Source: Natronoglomus mannanivorans
GTDB lineage: Archaea > Halobacteriota > Halobacteria > Halobacteriales > Natrialbaceae
DNA: 64,000 bases
Reading direction: 5' to 3'
Assembly (NCBI GenBank): GCA_025517485.1
Contig: JAOPKB010000003.1
Location: forward strand, 1-64,000
Shown here: positions 1 through 8,603 of the stretch, piece after piece
Layout: each line of letters opens with the position of its first letter
How positions within the stretch are numbered: position 1 is the first letter of the stretch
Program-made: the position numbers and the translations under genes
Notes under the pieces: generated by a model
Databases searched by the model: none
What the model was told of the DNA's origin: nothing
What the model saw: the letters and a program-made list of their open reading frames with translations, nothing else

Positions 1-41
1 CGCTCACTACCGTTCGCTCCTTGAGGACGGGGCATTCTCGC

Positions 42-263
42 CTACTTTCTGGTAAACTGCGTATAGGAGACGACGCCGACGAGCAACAGGGTGTAGTATA
101 GCCAGCGTGGCCAGCCGGTAGAGAGAAACAGGAGCGTCAGGACGACGACCCAGAGTCCGACGACCACCAGATCGGTGATCACTCGCCGCCAGAGCGAGAA
201 CGCTGTGCGCAAGCGTCCCCAGTTTTTCGTTCCACCCGTCCCGTCTGTCTCGGCCCGTGTCAT
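42..263 (-). CDS. small two-helix membrane protein, haloarchaeal
   Basis: This 73-residue protein has a polar, basic N-terminus (about residues 1-27) followed by two closely spaced hydrophobic segments (about 30-48 and 53-67) and a short charged tail ending in TRK, so it is probably a small integral membrane protein. The ATG lies 34 bases before the end of the next gene on the same strand, so the two could be co-transcribed. It looks like one of the small membrane families restricted to haloarchaea, but I cannot give a function. Codon usage and the clean hydrophobic pattern support a real gene. Confidence 0.7.
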   Translation of the reverse strand: MTRAETDGTGGTKNWGRLRTAFSLWRRVITDLVVVGLWVVVLTLLFLSTGWPRWLYYTLLLVGVVSYTQFTRK

Positions 264-297
264 CCGTGAACCTCGTGTGTGCTGTCCATGAGAGCGT

Positions 298-1461
298 TCA
301 GAAGTGATAGCCGTACTCGTTGGTCAGGTGGTACGCGGAGACGCCCCAGACGTAGTTCTGGCCGGGCCACCAGGTGCGGGCGTTGTTGTACCCTGCGATG
401 AGCACCCCGTCGTTGGGATTCTCGGGATCGCGATGGTAGGTCACCGACCCGCTGTCGCCGTCGGTGAGATCGCGTTCCTCACCCCACCGGAGCTGGCCCG
501 TTCGACAGACGTCGCTGGTAAAACAGGTGACCGCATCGATGCCGCTGATCTCGCCGCTCGAGTGGCCCGTCTCGGCACCCATCTTCTCGAGGTGCTCGCC
601 GCGCGCGGCGAGGTCGGCGAGACCGGCACGGGTGAACTGACCGAGAACCTGCGTCGCCGCGCCGTCGATCGCGCTGGCCGGTCGCAGTTCGCCGACCGGT
701 TCGACGGTGACGACGTCTTCGACGGGGTGGGCGTAGCTCACCGTGCCGAGTTCGACCGTCTCGCCGTTGGCGAGTGGGAGCGAGAGGGGCTTGCCGACCG
801 GGTCGGTGTCGTAGTAGGCGTGTTCGGCCGTCGTGAAGAACGTCTGCTGTTCGTCCGGGTGGTACAGCGCGGGTCCGAGCGTCGCGTACCCGGTCTCGGT
901 CTGACAGCGAACGCCACCCGGAACGCCGTCGTCGATATCCGCCGCGAGCCGGGGTTCGCCTTCGAACGTCTCGCCTTCCAGTTCACCCAGATCCTCGATC
1001 GCTTCGATATCGAACGACACGCCGTCGATCAGAACCTGAAGTAACTCTTCGATTCGACCGATCTCACTCGCCGAGGCTTGAATCGATATGGAAGCAGTGC
1101 CACGATCGTAGGTCCCGGGTTGGACCGCGCTCCCGAGATAGCCCGTCACCGACATCTCCGCGAGGTGGTTGTGGAGTTCGAACGCCTTCGAGACTCGAGC
1201 GTACCACTCGGCGGGGACGGATCTCGTTCGCTCGCGGATCGACCACGGATCGTCGGGGTCCTCCCGGACCAGCGCGGTGACGACCGGGACCTCTCCGCTA
1301 CCGACGTTGAGGAAGTCTTCGACACCGAGCAGGGAGGCGATTCCGAGCCCGTAGCCGGCATTCGCGACCGTCCGGAGGAACGTCCGTCGATCCATCTCGG
1401 GCGACAGGCGGTCGCGAAGCGTCGCGAGTCGGTGGGTTCGGTTCTCGGCTTCGTCTGGCAT
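298..1461 (-). CDS. Tat-exported chymotrypsin-fold (S1-like) protease-family protein
   Basis: The N-terminus carries a twin-arginine motif (DRRTFLRT, about residue 25) followed by a hydrophobic stretch, so export by the Tat route is likely. In the C-terminal half, TTAEHAY matches the catalytic-histidine region of the chymotrypsin fold and DGDSGSVTY matches the catalytic-serine block GDSGG/S. The region between them (about residues 180-350) fits a trypsin-like domain. I could not place the catalytic aspartate with confidence. The first 170 residues after the signal are unlike a protease and may be a propeptide or binding domain. A GTG two codons upstream (1467) is an alternative start. Substrate unknown; a non-catalytic homologue is possible. 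Confidence 0.72.
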   Translation of the reverse strand: MPDEAENRTHRLATLRDRLSPEMDRRTFLRTVANAGYGLGIASLLGVEDFLNVGSGEVPVVTALVREDPDDPWSIRERTRSVPAEWYARVSKAFELHNHLAEMSVTGYLGSAVQPGTYDRGTASISIQASASEIGRIEELLQVLIDGVSFDIEAIEDLGELEGETFEGEPRLAADIDDGVPGGVRCQTETGYATLGPALYHPDEQQTFFTTAEHAYYDTDPVGKPLSLPLANGETVELGTVSYAHPVEDVVTVEPVGELRPASAIDGAATQVLGQFTRAGLADLAARGEHLEKMGAETGHSSGEISGIDAVTCFTSDVCRTGQLRWGEERDLTDGDSGSVTYHRDPENPNDGVLIAGYNNARTWWPGQNYVWGVSAYHLTNEYGYHF

Positions 1462-2070
1462 ACTCACGGGTGTCTCGATCGTTCGTCGATGCGGGCGGTA
1501 CCGGCAAAGCTAATATTCACCTACAGTGTCTCTGTTGGCAGTATATCTGGTACGTACACCCACGGTACGAAGGAGGTTCTGCCTGCATTTGACAGAGATC
1601 GAACGTGGTGGAGAGCCGAAATCCACCGTTCGGCTCGCTGGCCGCTCGCCATCCCGATTTAATAGCTGTACGAGTACACCCGAGCGTTCGTCTACCCACA
1701 GCGATGACAGAACGATGTCTCCGTGTTGGTGACCACGGGGGCACTCCCACGTCGGTCCCCGCGTCTCTACGCGACAACCCTCCTCGACCCTGCCGTCGCA
1801 GGCGAGTGTTGGTTTTCCTTCACTCCGCCGGTGTCCGCGGGGGCCGCGCTCTACTCTCTTTCCTTTACTTTCGACCTCAGATGGAGACTGTAACGACCTG
1901 TTCGTCTCCAGAACAACGATAGTGCGACCGACAACCAGCCCATACTCGAGTCCCCGACGACCGTTCGCTCGAGAAGTGACTCGTTTCAGTCGGGGAGTTC
2001 ACGCGAGACGGGGGTCGAACGAACCTATCGAAGGGAAAACGGTTTGGAGCGCCCCGTTGCAACGATTGTC
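1462..2070. other. intergenic region without a convincing gene
   Basis: About 600 bases separate the protease-like gene from the carboxylase gene, which point away from each other. Short open frames exist on both strands, but their translations are rich in Arg, Pro and Ser, as expected of antisense or noncoding GC-rich haloarchaeal DNA, and lack acidic bias. The AT-rich stretch near 1508-1560 probably holds the promoter of the minus-strand gene. I see no repeat or RNA structure here. Confidence 0.5.
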
Positions 2071-3924
2071 ATGAACGTCCGAATCGCGGCCGATGCCTCC
2101 ACCGATGAAGCCGCGGCGATCGCGACCGCACTCGCCGAACACCTCGGCGAGGCAGTCGAGGTGTACGTCGGCGACGGCGACGACCCGGTCGCAGTCCACG
2201 AGGCCGATTCGAGCCGTGAGGATGGTGGACGGCGGAGTACCGGTGACAGCGGAGGCAGTCGGGGAAGAGATGCCAAATCGATACCGGACGGACCCACCGA
2301 TCGCGAGCGACGCCTCCGCGAAGAAATCGAAGACATCCACGAGGGTGGCCCGGAGAAGTATCGGGAGCGACTCGCAGAACAGGGAAAACTCTTCGTCCGA
2401 GATCGCCTCGAGTTGTGGTTCGGTGCGCCGACTGCGAGCGCCTCGGCTGACGGGACCGAAGACGACGAGAGCGACGGGACCGGAGGCGTCCGCTTCGAGG
2501 ACGGCACGTTCGCGAACTTCGACGCCTGGCACCCCAGTTCGCCGGACGACGAGGCGACGGCGTCGGACGACCGACTCCCGGCGGACGGGTTACTGACCGG
2601 CGCGGCCGAGTTCGAGGGCCGAGACGTCCACTTCATGGCCAACGACTTCACGGTCAAGGCGGGGTCGATGGCCGAACGCGGCGTCGAGAAGTTCCTCCGG
2701 ATGCAACAGCGGGCGCTGAAGACCGGCAAGCCGGTGCTGTACCTGATGGACTCCTCCGGCGGTCGGATCGACCAGCAGACGGGCTTTTTCGCCAACCGCG
2801 AGGGGATCGGGAAGTACTACTACAACCACTCGATGCTCTCCGGGCGAGTCCCCCAGATCTGCGTGCTCTACGGCCCGTGTATCGCCGGCGCCGCGTACAC
2901 GCCGGTGTTCGCCGACTTCACGATCATGGTCGAGGAGATGTCCGCGATGGCGATCGCGAGCCCGCGGATGGTGCAGATGGTCACCGGCGAGGATATCGAC
3001 ATGCAGGAGTTAGGCGGCCCGCAGGTCCACGCCCGCGAGTCCGGCTCTGCGGATCTCGTCGCCCGTGACGAAGACCACGCCCGCGAACTGGTCGCCCAAC
3101 TGGTCACCTACCTGCCGGACAACGCCGACGAGAAACCGCCGACGGCCGACACTCGAGCGCCCGCGAAGTCCCCTGAGGGGATCGATTCGGTCGTTCCCCA
3201 ACGTCCGAACGAGGGGTACGACATGGTCGACGTGATCGATCGGATCGTCGACGAGGAGTCGTACTTCGAGCTCCGACCCGAGTACGGGAAAGAGATCCTC
3301 ACCGCCTTCGCCCGCATCGACGGCCGGCCGATCGCCATCGTCGCCAACCAGCCGGCCCACCGCGCGGGCGCGATCTTCCCCGATGCCGCCGAGAAGGCCG
3401 CGAGCTTCATCTGGACCGCCGACGCGTTCAACGTTCCCTTACTGTACCTCTGTGACACCCCCGGCTTCATGGCCGGCTCACAGGTCGAGAAGGAGGGCAT
3501 TCTGGAGCAGGGAAAGAAGATGATCTACGCGACCTCGAGTGCGACGGTGCCCAAACAGACGGTCGTCGTCCGGAAGGCCTACGGCGCGGGCATCTACGCG
3601 ATGGGCGGGCCGGCCTACGACCCCGAGAGCGTGCTGGGACTTCCCTCGGGCGAGATCGGAATTATGGGTCCGGAAGCGGCGATCAACGCCGTCTACGCCC
3701 GGAAGCTCGCGGAGATCGACGACGAGGACGAACGGGCGGAGAAAGAGGCGGAGCTCCGCGAGGAGTACCGCGAGGACATCGACATCCACCGGATGGCCAG
3801 CGAGGTCGTCATCGACGAATTGATCCCACCGAGCCGGCTCCGGGCGGAACTCGCCGCTCGCTTCGAGTTCTACGCCGACGTCGAGAAGGAGCTCCCGAGC
3901 AAGAAACACGGGACCGTTCTCTAG
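2071..3924 (+). CDS. acyl-CoA carboxylase carboxyltransferase subunit (propionyl-CoA carboxylase beta-like) with N-terminal extension
   Basis: This subunit would transfer the carboxyl group from carboxybiotin to an acyl-CoA such as propionyl-CoA. From about residue 75 to the end the sequence is a full carboxyltransferase: an N-terminal crotonase-like half including MDSSGGRIDQQ and GPCIAGAAYTP, and a C-terminal half with ANQPAHRAGAIFPDAAEKAA, CDTPGFMAGSQ, RKAYGAGIYAMGG and LPSGEIGIMGPE. The C-terminal half has the acyl-CoA-binding glycine-rich turns typical of PccB. About 60 residues at the N-terminus are extra and resemble the small epsilon/PccX-type carboxylase subunits, followed by a low-complexity Ser/Gly/Arg linker. 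I chose the ATG at 2071 over an upstream TTG at 2044. No biotin carboxylase subunit lies nearby. Confidence 0.9.
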   Translation: MNVRIAADASTDEAAAIATALAEHLGEAVEVYVGDGDDPVAVHEADSSREDGGRRSTGDSGGSRGRDAKSIPDGPTDRERRLREEIEDIHEGGPEKYRERLAEQGKLFVRDRLELWFGAPTASASADGTEDDESDGTGGVRFEDGTFANFDAWHPSSPDDEATASDDRLPADGLLTGAAEFEGRDVHFMANDFTVKAGSMAERGVEKFLRMQQRALKTGKPVLYLMDSSGGRIDQQTGFFANREGIGKYYYNHSMLSGRVPQICVLYGPCIAGAAYTPVFADFTIMVEEMSAMAIASPRMVQMVTGEDIDMQELGGPQVHARESGSADLVARDEDHARELVAQLVTYLPDNADEKPPTADTRAPAKSPEGIDSVVPQRPNEGYDMVDVIDRIVDEESYFELRPEYGKEILTAFARIDGRPIAIVANQPAHRAGAIFPDAAEKAASFIWTADAFNVPLLYLCDTPGFMAGSQVEKEGILEQGKKMIYATSSATVPKQTVVVRKAYGAGIYAMGGPAYDPESVLGLPSGEIGIMGPEAAINAVYARKLAEIDDEDERAEKEAELREEYREDIDIHRMASEVVIDELIPPSRLRAELAARFEFYADVEKELPSKKHGTVL

Positions 3925-3925
3925 G

Positions 3926-4087
3926 TCAGACACCTCGAGTCCCGATCTCGAGCGTCGCTCGCTCTTCGAGTTCCTCGTCCGAGAGGTCGCGGTTCTCGAG
4001 GTGGTAATCTGTAATCGTCAACCCCGGCGAGCGAGCGATCGTCTCAGCGGAAGCGTCGTCGATCGACGCGACGATCCGTTTGGCCAT
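3926..4087 (-). CDS. small acidic protein, 53 residues
   Basis: Reading the minus strand gives a 53-residue frame from an ATG, beginning MAKRIVASIDDASAE and ending in IGTRGV. It is acidic, free of the Arg/Pro bias of antisense frames, and its third codon positions are strongly GC, like neighbouring genes. It ends two bases after the convergent carboxylase gene. No domain is recognisable, and nothing else occupies this stretch. A real small gene is plausible but rests on composition alone. Confidence 0.42.
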   Translation of the reverse strand: MAKRIVASIDDASAETIARSPGLTITDYHLENRDLSDEELEERATLEIGTRGV

Positions 4088-4305
4088 TGCCCGCTCGCGA
4101 TCGGTGACGACACGGTGGCCTCGGCCGAAACGGGAAGCCAGGGTTAGACTGCCGTTTCGCTAACGGCACCGAGGGGTACGCGGCTCTTACCGTAAATCCG
4201 CGTCCCCTACGGCGACCATAACAATGCTGTCAACGATGGGACCTTCGGCGTAGCGACCCCGAACGCGCCGACGGCCCCGACCGGTTCGATTCCGGTAGCG
4301 CGCCT

Positions 4306-4659
4306 ATGAGTTCAGACGGTGCACACTGGCACCAGCGACTACCGCTGTTCGACGTCGATATCGGCGAACTCGAGCGCGCCCTCTGGGTCGTCGTCGCACT
4401 CTCGCTCGTCGGTGACGTAGTGACGACGTTCGTCGGTCTCCACCTCGGCCTCGCCGAGTCCAACCCCATCGCTCGGGGGGCGATCGACGGCTACGGGCTC
4501 CTCGGGATGCTCGCACTGAAGGCCTTCGCGGTCGGCGTGGGGCTCGTGTGTCGACAGCTTCTGGAGCGACCGTACAGACCGATCGTCCCCGCCGCACTCG
4601 CCATGCCGTGGGTAGCAGCCGTGTTCATCAACATCTACATGATCTCGCTCACGCTCTGA
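4306..4659 (+). CDS. DUF5658-like small membrane protein
   Basis: The 117-residue product has a soluble N-terminus and three or four hydrophobic segments (about 25-45, 62-83 and 90-115). The first contains the pattern VGDVVTTFVGLHLGLAESNP, in which an Asp near the start of the helix and the E-x-NP turn are typical of the archaeal DUF5658 family. It stands alone between converging and diverging genes, so context gives no functional hint. Role unknown. Confidence 0.75.
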   Translation: MSSDGAHWHQRLPLFDVDIGELERALWVVVALSLVGDVVTTFVGLHLGLAESNPIARGAIDGYGLLGMLALKAFAVGVGLVCRQLLERPYRPIVPAALAMPWVAAVFINIYMISLTL

Positions 4660-4739
4660 ACGACTCGAGTTCCGAGAGAAGGGATTCGGGCGAGTCCTCG
4701 ACGACGGGTCCAGACAGAGATCGGAGCCGAAGACCGACC

Positions 4740-5372
4740 TCACTCCTCGAACGTCACCGCGACGTCCGTCGGGTTCTCGTTCCACTCCGCCTGTGAGACG
4801 CTGTAACGGTAGCAGTCGACCGGGTCGCCGCTGTCCATATCGTCGAGGTGGTAGTTCCGGAGCAGTCCCTCGCGACCGCCGCCGTGGGCCTCGGTGTACT
4901 TCTCGATGGCTCGGTTGGACTGCTCGTTGTCCACGAGCGCCGTCACGGCGACGAGTTCGAGGTCCAGCCGATCGAACGCCAGCGCCATGAACGCGGCGGC
5001 GCGCTCACCGGAGTAGCCCCGGCCCCAGAAGCGTTTCCGAAGCCAGAAGCCGAGGGTCATCGTCCGCTTGTCCCAGTCGATCCCGCCACCTGCGGTTCCC
5101 GCGATGTCACCCCCGCCGTCTTCGCCCTCGCGCGGACGAACCACGTAGGAGACGCCCTCGTGGTCCTCGCGTTTCTCTTCGGCGTGCTCGACGAACTCGA
5201 GGGTCTCCTTCGGCGTTTCGTGTGGAGTCCAGGTGACGTACTCCGTGACGTCCTCGATGCCCGGATCGGACGAGCAGATGTCGTACAGTTCGAAGACGTC
5301 GATGTCGTCCGGTCCGAGCGCCTCGAACCGGAGCCGATCGGTCGTGATCGTGTCGGGGAAGAGCTCCGCCAT
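4740..5372 (-). CDS. GNAT-family N-acetyltransferase (RimJ/RimL type)
   Basis: This 210-residue protein fits the GNAT fold that transfers an acetyl group from acetyl-CoA to an amine. It opens with the RimL-type start TDRLRFEALGPDDIDVF, has the acetyl-CoA pyrophosphate-binding loop at RKRFWGRGYSGERA (consensus RxxGxG/A), and ends with the conserved NEQSNRAIEKY block. Related enzymes acetylate ribosomal protein N-termini, but the subgroup is broad and many members act on small molecules, so the substrate is unknown. Divergent or convergent neighbours do not clarify it. Confidence 0.85.
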   Translation of the reverse strand: MAELFPDTITTDRLRFEALGPDDIDVFELYDICSSDPGIEDVTEYVTWTPHETPKETLEFVEHAEEKREDHEGVSYVVRPREGEDGGGDIAGTAGGGIDWDKRTMTLGFWLRKRFWGRGYSGERAAAFMALAFDRLDLELVAVTALVDNEQSNRAIEKYTEAHGGGREGLLRNYHLDDMDSGDPVDCYRYSVSQAEWNENPTDVAVTFEE

Positions 5373-5465
5373 ACGACCGACGACGAACGGCCGTACAAAA
5401 GCGTTGTCGCGGCTGTGGTACTATATCACACACCGCTCTCTCGAGTTGGTTCCGTCTCCAGCGAC

Positions 5466-5912
5466 TCACTCCCGCTTCTCGGAGAGAACTGTTCGATCGA
5501 ACGAACAGACGAGGTCGTCGTCCTGGTTGAAGACCTCGAGGTGCATGGTGACGACGCCCCGATCGCCGTCGCTGGTCTCCCGTTTGTCCGTCACAGTCGA
5601 CTGGACGTGAATGGTGTCGCCGTGAAAGACCGGGTGGGGATGTTCGACGTCGTCGTAGGAGAGGTTCGCGACGACCGTCCCGTCGGTGGTCTCGGGAATG
5701 GAGATACCGACCGCCAACGACATCGTGTAGAGGCCGTTGACGAGGCGCTCGCCGAACTGTGTGTCGGCGGCGAACTCCCGATCTAAGTGCAACGGCTGCT
5801 GATTCATCGTCAGATCACAGAAGCGCTGGTTGTCGCTCTCCGAGATCGTCCGCCGACGCTCGTGTTCGATCGTCTCGCCGACCGTGAACTCCTCGTAGTA
5901 CAGCCCGGCCAT
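5466..5912 (-). CDS. MaoC-family single hot-dog acyl-CoA hydratase
   Basis: The 148-residue protein is a single hot-dog domain beginning with the usual YYEEFTVGETIEHERRRT and carrying the hydratase motif region DLTMNQQPLHLD. In classical R-specific enoyl-CoA hydratases this reads GDxNPxH; here the first Asp is replaced, giving an MNxxPLH form. The His is retained. It is divergent from the CitE-like gene about 150 bases away. MaoC-CitE pairs recur in other genomes, where the hydratase and lyase act on the same branched hydroxyacyl-CoA. By inference the substrate could be a mesaconyl- or methylglutaconyl-type CoA ester. It is much shorter than the double hot-dog mesaconyl-CoA hydratase. Confidence 0.85.
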   Translation of the reverse strand: MAGLYYEEFTVGETIEHERRRTISESDNQRFCDLTMNQQPLHLDREFAADTQFGERLVNGLYTMSLAVGISIPETTDGTVVANLSYDDVEHPHPVFHGDTIHVQSTVTDKRETSDGDRGVVTMHLEVFNQDDDLVCSFDRTVLSEKRE

Positions 5913-6061
5913 GCTCGAGGAATCCTCGGCCAGCGAGAAAAGCGTGCGGTGTGACGGGCCGATCGACCGCAGAGCGTCCTCGACTCGAGTGGACGAGACA
6001 CACCGATTCGAACGACGCAGACTCCCATACTTTGAAAGCCGCAGTCGACGACCACCTCACC

Positions 6062-6913
6062 ATGAGTCGCAGAAGCGTGCTGTTCACGCCCGGCGACCGT
6101 CCCGACATGCTCCGCAAGGCGCCGCGCTCGGGCGCCGACGTCGTCGTCTTCGATCTCGAGGACGCCGTCGCTCCCGCTCGCACGGACGACGCGCGAGCGG
6201 CGGTTCGCGAGGTGCTCTCCGATCCCGCGTTCGACCCCGGCTGCGAGGTCTGTGTCCGGGTCAACCCGGGCGAGCGGGCGATCGCCGATCTCGAGGCCTT
6301 GCTCGAGTCATCGTCGCTGCGCTTCGACGGGGTCGTGCTTCCGAAGGTCTCCGCCGGTGTCGACGTCGAACGCCTCTCGACGTTTCTGACCGACCGTGAC
6401 AGAACGGTACCCGTCTTCGCGCTGATCGAGACCGCTCGCGGCGTCCTCGCGGCGGACGAAATCGCGGCCGTTCCGGCGACGGACGCGCTCGTCTTCGGCG
6501 CCGAGGACCTCGCTGCCGACGTCGGTGCCTCACGGACGCCCGAGGGGACGGAGGTGGTCTACGCTCGCCAGCGCGTGGTACTCGCCGCGGCGGCACACGG
6601 CTGTACGGCCATCGACACGCTCCACACCGACTTCGAGGACGAGGCGGGGCTCCGCGAGGACACCGCCGTCGCCCGGCAGTTCGGCTACGACGGAAAACTG
6701 GCCATCCACCCCGCCCAGATCGAGCCGATCCACGACGCGTTTACACCGTCGGAGGCTGACGTGGCGTGGGCCGAACGGGTCCTCGAGGCGAGACGGGCGG
6801 CCGACGCGGACGGACGCGGTGTCTTCGAGGTCGATGGAGAGATGATCGACCAGCCGCTGATCGAACGGGCCGAGCGGGTACTCGAACTGGCTTCGGAAAC
6901 CGATGCCGTGTGA
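6062..6913 (+). CDS. CitE-like acyl-CoA lyase (HpcH/HpaI aldolase family)
   Basis: The 283-residue product is a TIM-barrel CoA-ester lyase. Visible family blocks in order are RSVLFTPGDRPDML, VVVFDLEDAV (substrate/CoA and Mg binding), VRVN, VLPKV, ALIETARGV (metal-binding Glu), VFGAEDLAADVG and GKLAIHPAQIEPI. Such enzymes cleave malyl-, methylmalyl-, citramalyl- or 3-hydroxyacyl-CoA to acetyl- or propionyl-CoA plus an oxoacid. It faces away from a MaoC hydratase and sits just before glutamate dehydrogenase. In haloarchaea a lyase of this family acts in the methylaspartate cycle on beta-methylmalyl-CoA; assigning that exact substrate here is inference. The ATG at 6062 fits the family N-terminus better than an upstream in-frame start. 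Confidence 0.88.
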   Translation: MSRRSVLFTPGDRPDMLRKAPRSGADVVVFDLEDAVAPARTDDARAAVREVLSDPAFDPGCEVCVRVNPGERAIADLEALLESSSLRFDGVVLPKVSAGVDVERLSTFLTDRDRTVPVFALIETARGVLAADEIAAVPATDALVFGAEDLAADVGASRTPEGTEVVYARQRVVLAAAAHGCTAIDTLHTDFEDEAGLREDTAVARQFGYDGKLAIHPAQIEPIHDAFTPSEADVAWAERVLEARRAADADGRGVFEVDGEMIDQPLIERAERVLELASETDAV

Positions 6914-7000
6914 TCGAGTCGGCGACCAATCGCTCAGAGTATTAGGGGATATAATTTCCTAGAATACATTGTTCGATCATCATGCGTCCATATTCGCCAC

Positions 7001-7010
7001 ACTTATTTTG
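7001..7010 (+). promoter_or_regulatory. TATA box of the glutamate dehydrogenase gene
   Basis: The AT-rich element ACTTATTTTG begins 34 bases before the gdh ATG in an otherwise GC-rich genome. The spacing would place the transcript start within a few bases of the ATG, giving a leaderless mRNA. The surrounding 120 bases are unusually AT-rich, which suggests a strong promoter. Confidence 0.5.
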
Positions 7011-7034
7011 CGGACAGGGTGAATATTTCGTACA

Positions 7035-8291
7035 ATGGGCACGGACACGAATCCGTTCGACAGTCTTCAGGAACAGATCGACGACGCTGCCGCGTACCTC
7101 GACGTCGGTGACGACGTCATCGAGCGGCTCAAACACCCCGAGCGCGTCCTCGAGACGAACCTGACGATCGAGCGTGACGACGGCACGCTCGAGCGATTCA
7201 AGGCGTTCCGGTCGCAGTTCAACGGCGATCGCGGTCCGTACAAGGGCGGCATTCGCTACCACCCAGGGGTCACCCGCGACGAAGTGAAGGCGCTGTCGGG
7301 CTGGATGGTCTACAAGTGTGCGACCGTCGGCATCCCCTACGGCGGCGGCAAAGGAGGTATCGTCATCGACCCCGACGAGTACAGCGAGACCGAACTCGAA
7401 CGTCTGACCCGTGCGTTCGCGACCGAACTTCGCCCGCTCATCGGCGAGGACCGGGACATCCCCGCACCGGACGTCAACACCGGCCAGCGGGAGATGAACT
7501 GGATCAAAGACACCTACGAGACCCTCGAGAACACGACCGCGCCGGGCGTCATCACCGGGAAGGCGATCGACAGCGGCGGCAGCGAAGGTCGCGTCGAAGC
7601 GACGGGGCGGTCGACCGTCATCGCTGCCCGCGAAGCGTTCGACTACATCGGACAGGACGTCTCGGACGCCACAGTCGCAGTCCAGGGCTACGGTAACGCC
7701 GGCTGGATCGCCGCAAAGCTCGTCGAAGAAATGGGCGCGACGGTCGTCGCCGTCTCCGACTCGAGCGGCGGCGTCTACAGCGAGGACGGACTCGACCCCG
7801 TCGCCGCCAAAGAGCACAAACGCGAGACCGGCAGCGTCGTCGGCTTCGACGGCGCCGACGAGGAGATTACGAACGCCGACGTCCTCACGCTCGACGTCGA
7901 TCTCCTGATCCCCGCCGCACTCGAGAACGCCATCGACGAGGAGCTCGCTCACGACGTGCAGGCAGACGTCATCTCCGAGGCCGCCAACGGCCCGATCACG
8001 CCCGCCGGAGACGCCGTCCTCGCCGAGAAGGACGTCTACGTCGTCCCGGACATCCTCGCCAACGCCGGCGGCGTCACCGTCTCGTACTTCGAGTGGGTCC
8101 AGAACCGCCAGCGATTCCACTGGTCCGAAGAACGTGTCAACGACGAACTCGAGACGCTCATCGTCGACGCATTCGACGCGCTGACCGAAACCTACGAGGA
8201 ACACGACCTCGAGACGTTCCGGGCGGCCGCCTACGTCGTCGCGATCCAGCGTGTCGCCGACGCCTACGAACAGGCTGGATCGTTCCCCTGA
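7035..8291 (+). CDS. gdh: glutamate dehydrogenase
   Basis: This 418-residue enzyme interconverts glutamate and 2-oxoglutarate plus ammonium with NAD or NADP. The substrate region shows [11 protein letters not shown] and PYGGGKGGI with the active-site lysine, followed by the catalytic Asp region IPAPDVNTG. The Rossmann half contains [11 protein letters not shown] (GxGNxG dinucleotide motif) and [11 protein letters not shown]. Length and motif order match hexameric archaeal GDH. I cannot decide NAD against NADP preference from sequence. The gene follows a CitE-like lyase, and glutamate is the branch metabolite that feeds the methylaspartate cycle in some haloarchaea, so the neighbourhood may be metabolically linked. 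Confidence 0.95.
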   Translation: MGTDTNPFDSLQEQIDDAAAYLDVGDDVIERLKHPERVLETNLTIERDDGTLERFKAFRSQFNGDRGPYKGGIRYHPGVTRDEVKALSGWMVYKCATVGIPYGGGKGGIVIDPDEYSETELERLTRAFATELRPLIGEDRDIPAPDVNTGQREMNWIKDTYETLENTTAPGVITGKAIDSGGSEGRVEATGRSTVIAAREAFDYIGQDVSDATVAVQGYGNAGWIAAKLVEEMGATVVAVSDSSGGVYSEDGLDPVAAKEHKRETGSVVGFDGADEEITNADVLTLDVDLLIPAALENAIDEELAHDVQADVISEAANGPITPAGDAVLAEKDVYVVPDILANAGGVTVSYFEWVQNRQRFHWSEERVNDELETLIVDAFDALTETYEEHDLETFRAAAYVVAIQRVADAYEQAGSFP

Positions 8292-8603
8292 GCCGTCTGC
8301 TTGTGGTGTCACTCGAGTGTGCCAGAATCGGATCCGAACCCGAACCGGATCTGGATCGCGGTTCGTACCCGAACCCGAATCGATCACGGCCTCGAACTCT
8401 CGTGACCACCGGAACGAAAACGCAGGTCACGAGGGACGCTATTCCCGTCGAGGGACCGACCAAGACCTGTCACGGACGTTTGGGAAGGGGTTGACGTATC
8501 ATCGAGATCGGGGCTTCTCCACTCTATTTCTCTCGAAAATTGACAGGCTGAGGCGGCTGTCGATAGCTTTTTCTCGTCGGGTACACATGCCGAACCAGCC
8601 CGA
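8292..8603. other. intergenic region without a visible gene
   Basis: Roughly 310 bases lie between gdh and the DUF2062 gene. The first half contains degenerate GAACCCGAACC-like repeats of the kind common as low-complexity DNA elsewhere in the window. The second half is more AT-rich (around 8520-8575) and probably contains the promoter of the next gene. No credible frame or RNA was found. Confidence 0.4.

Noticed and set aside
304..1044. Long plus-strand open frame antisense to the protease-like gene
   Set aside because: Its translation is Arg/Gly/Val-rich, has no recognisable domain and only mirrors the GC-rich third positions of the minus-strand gene.
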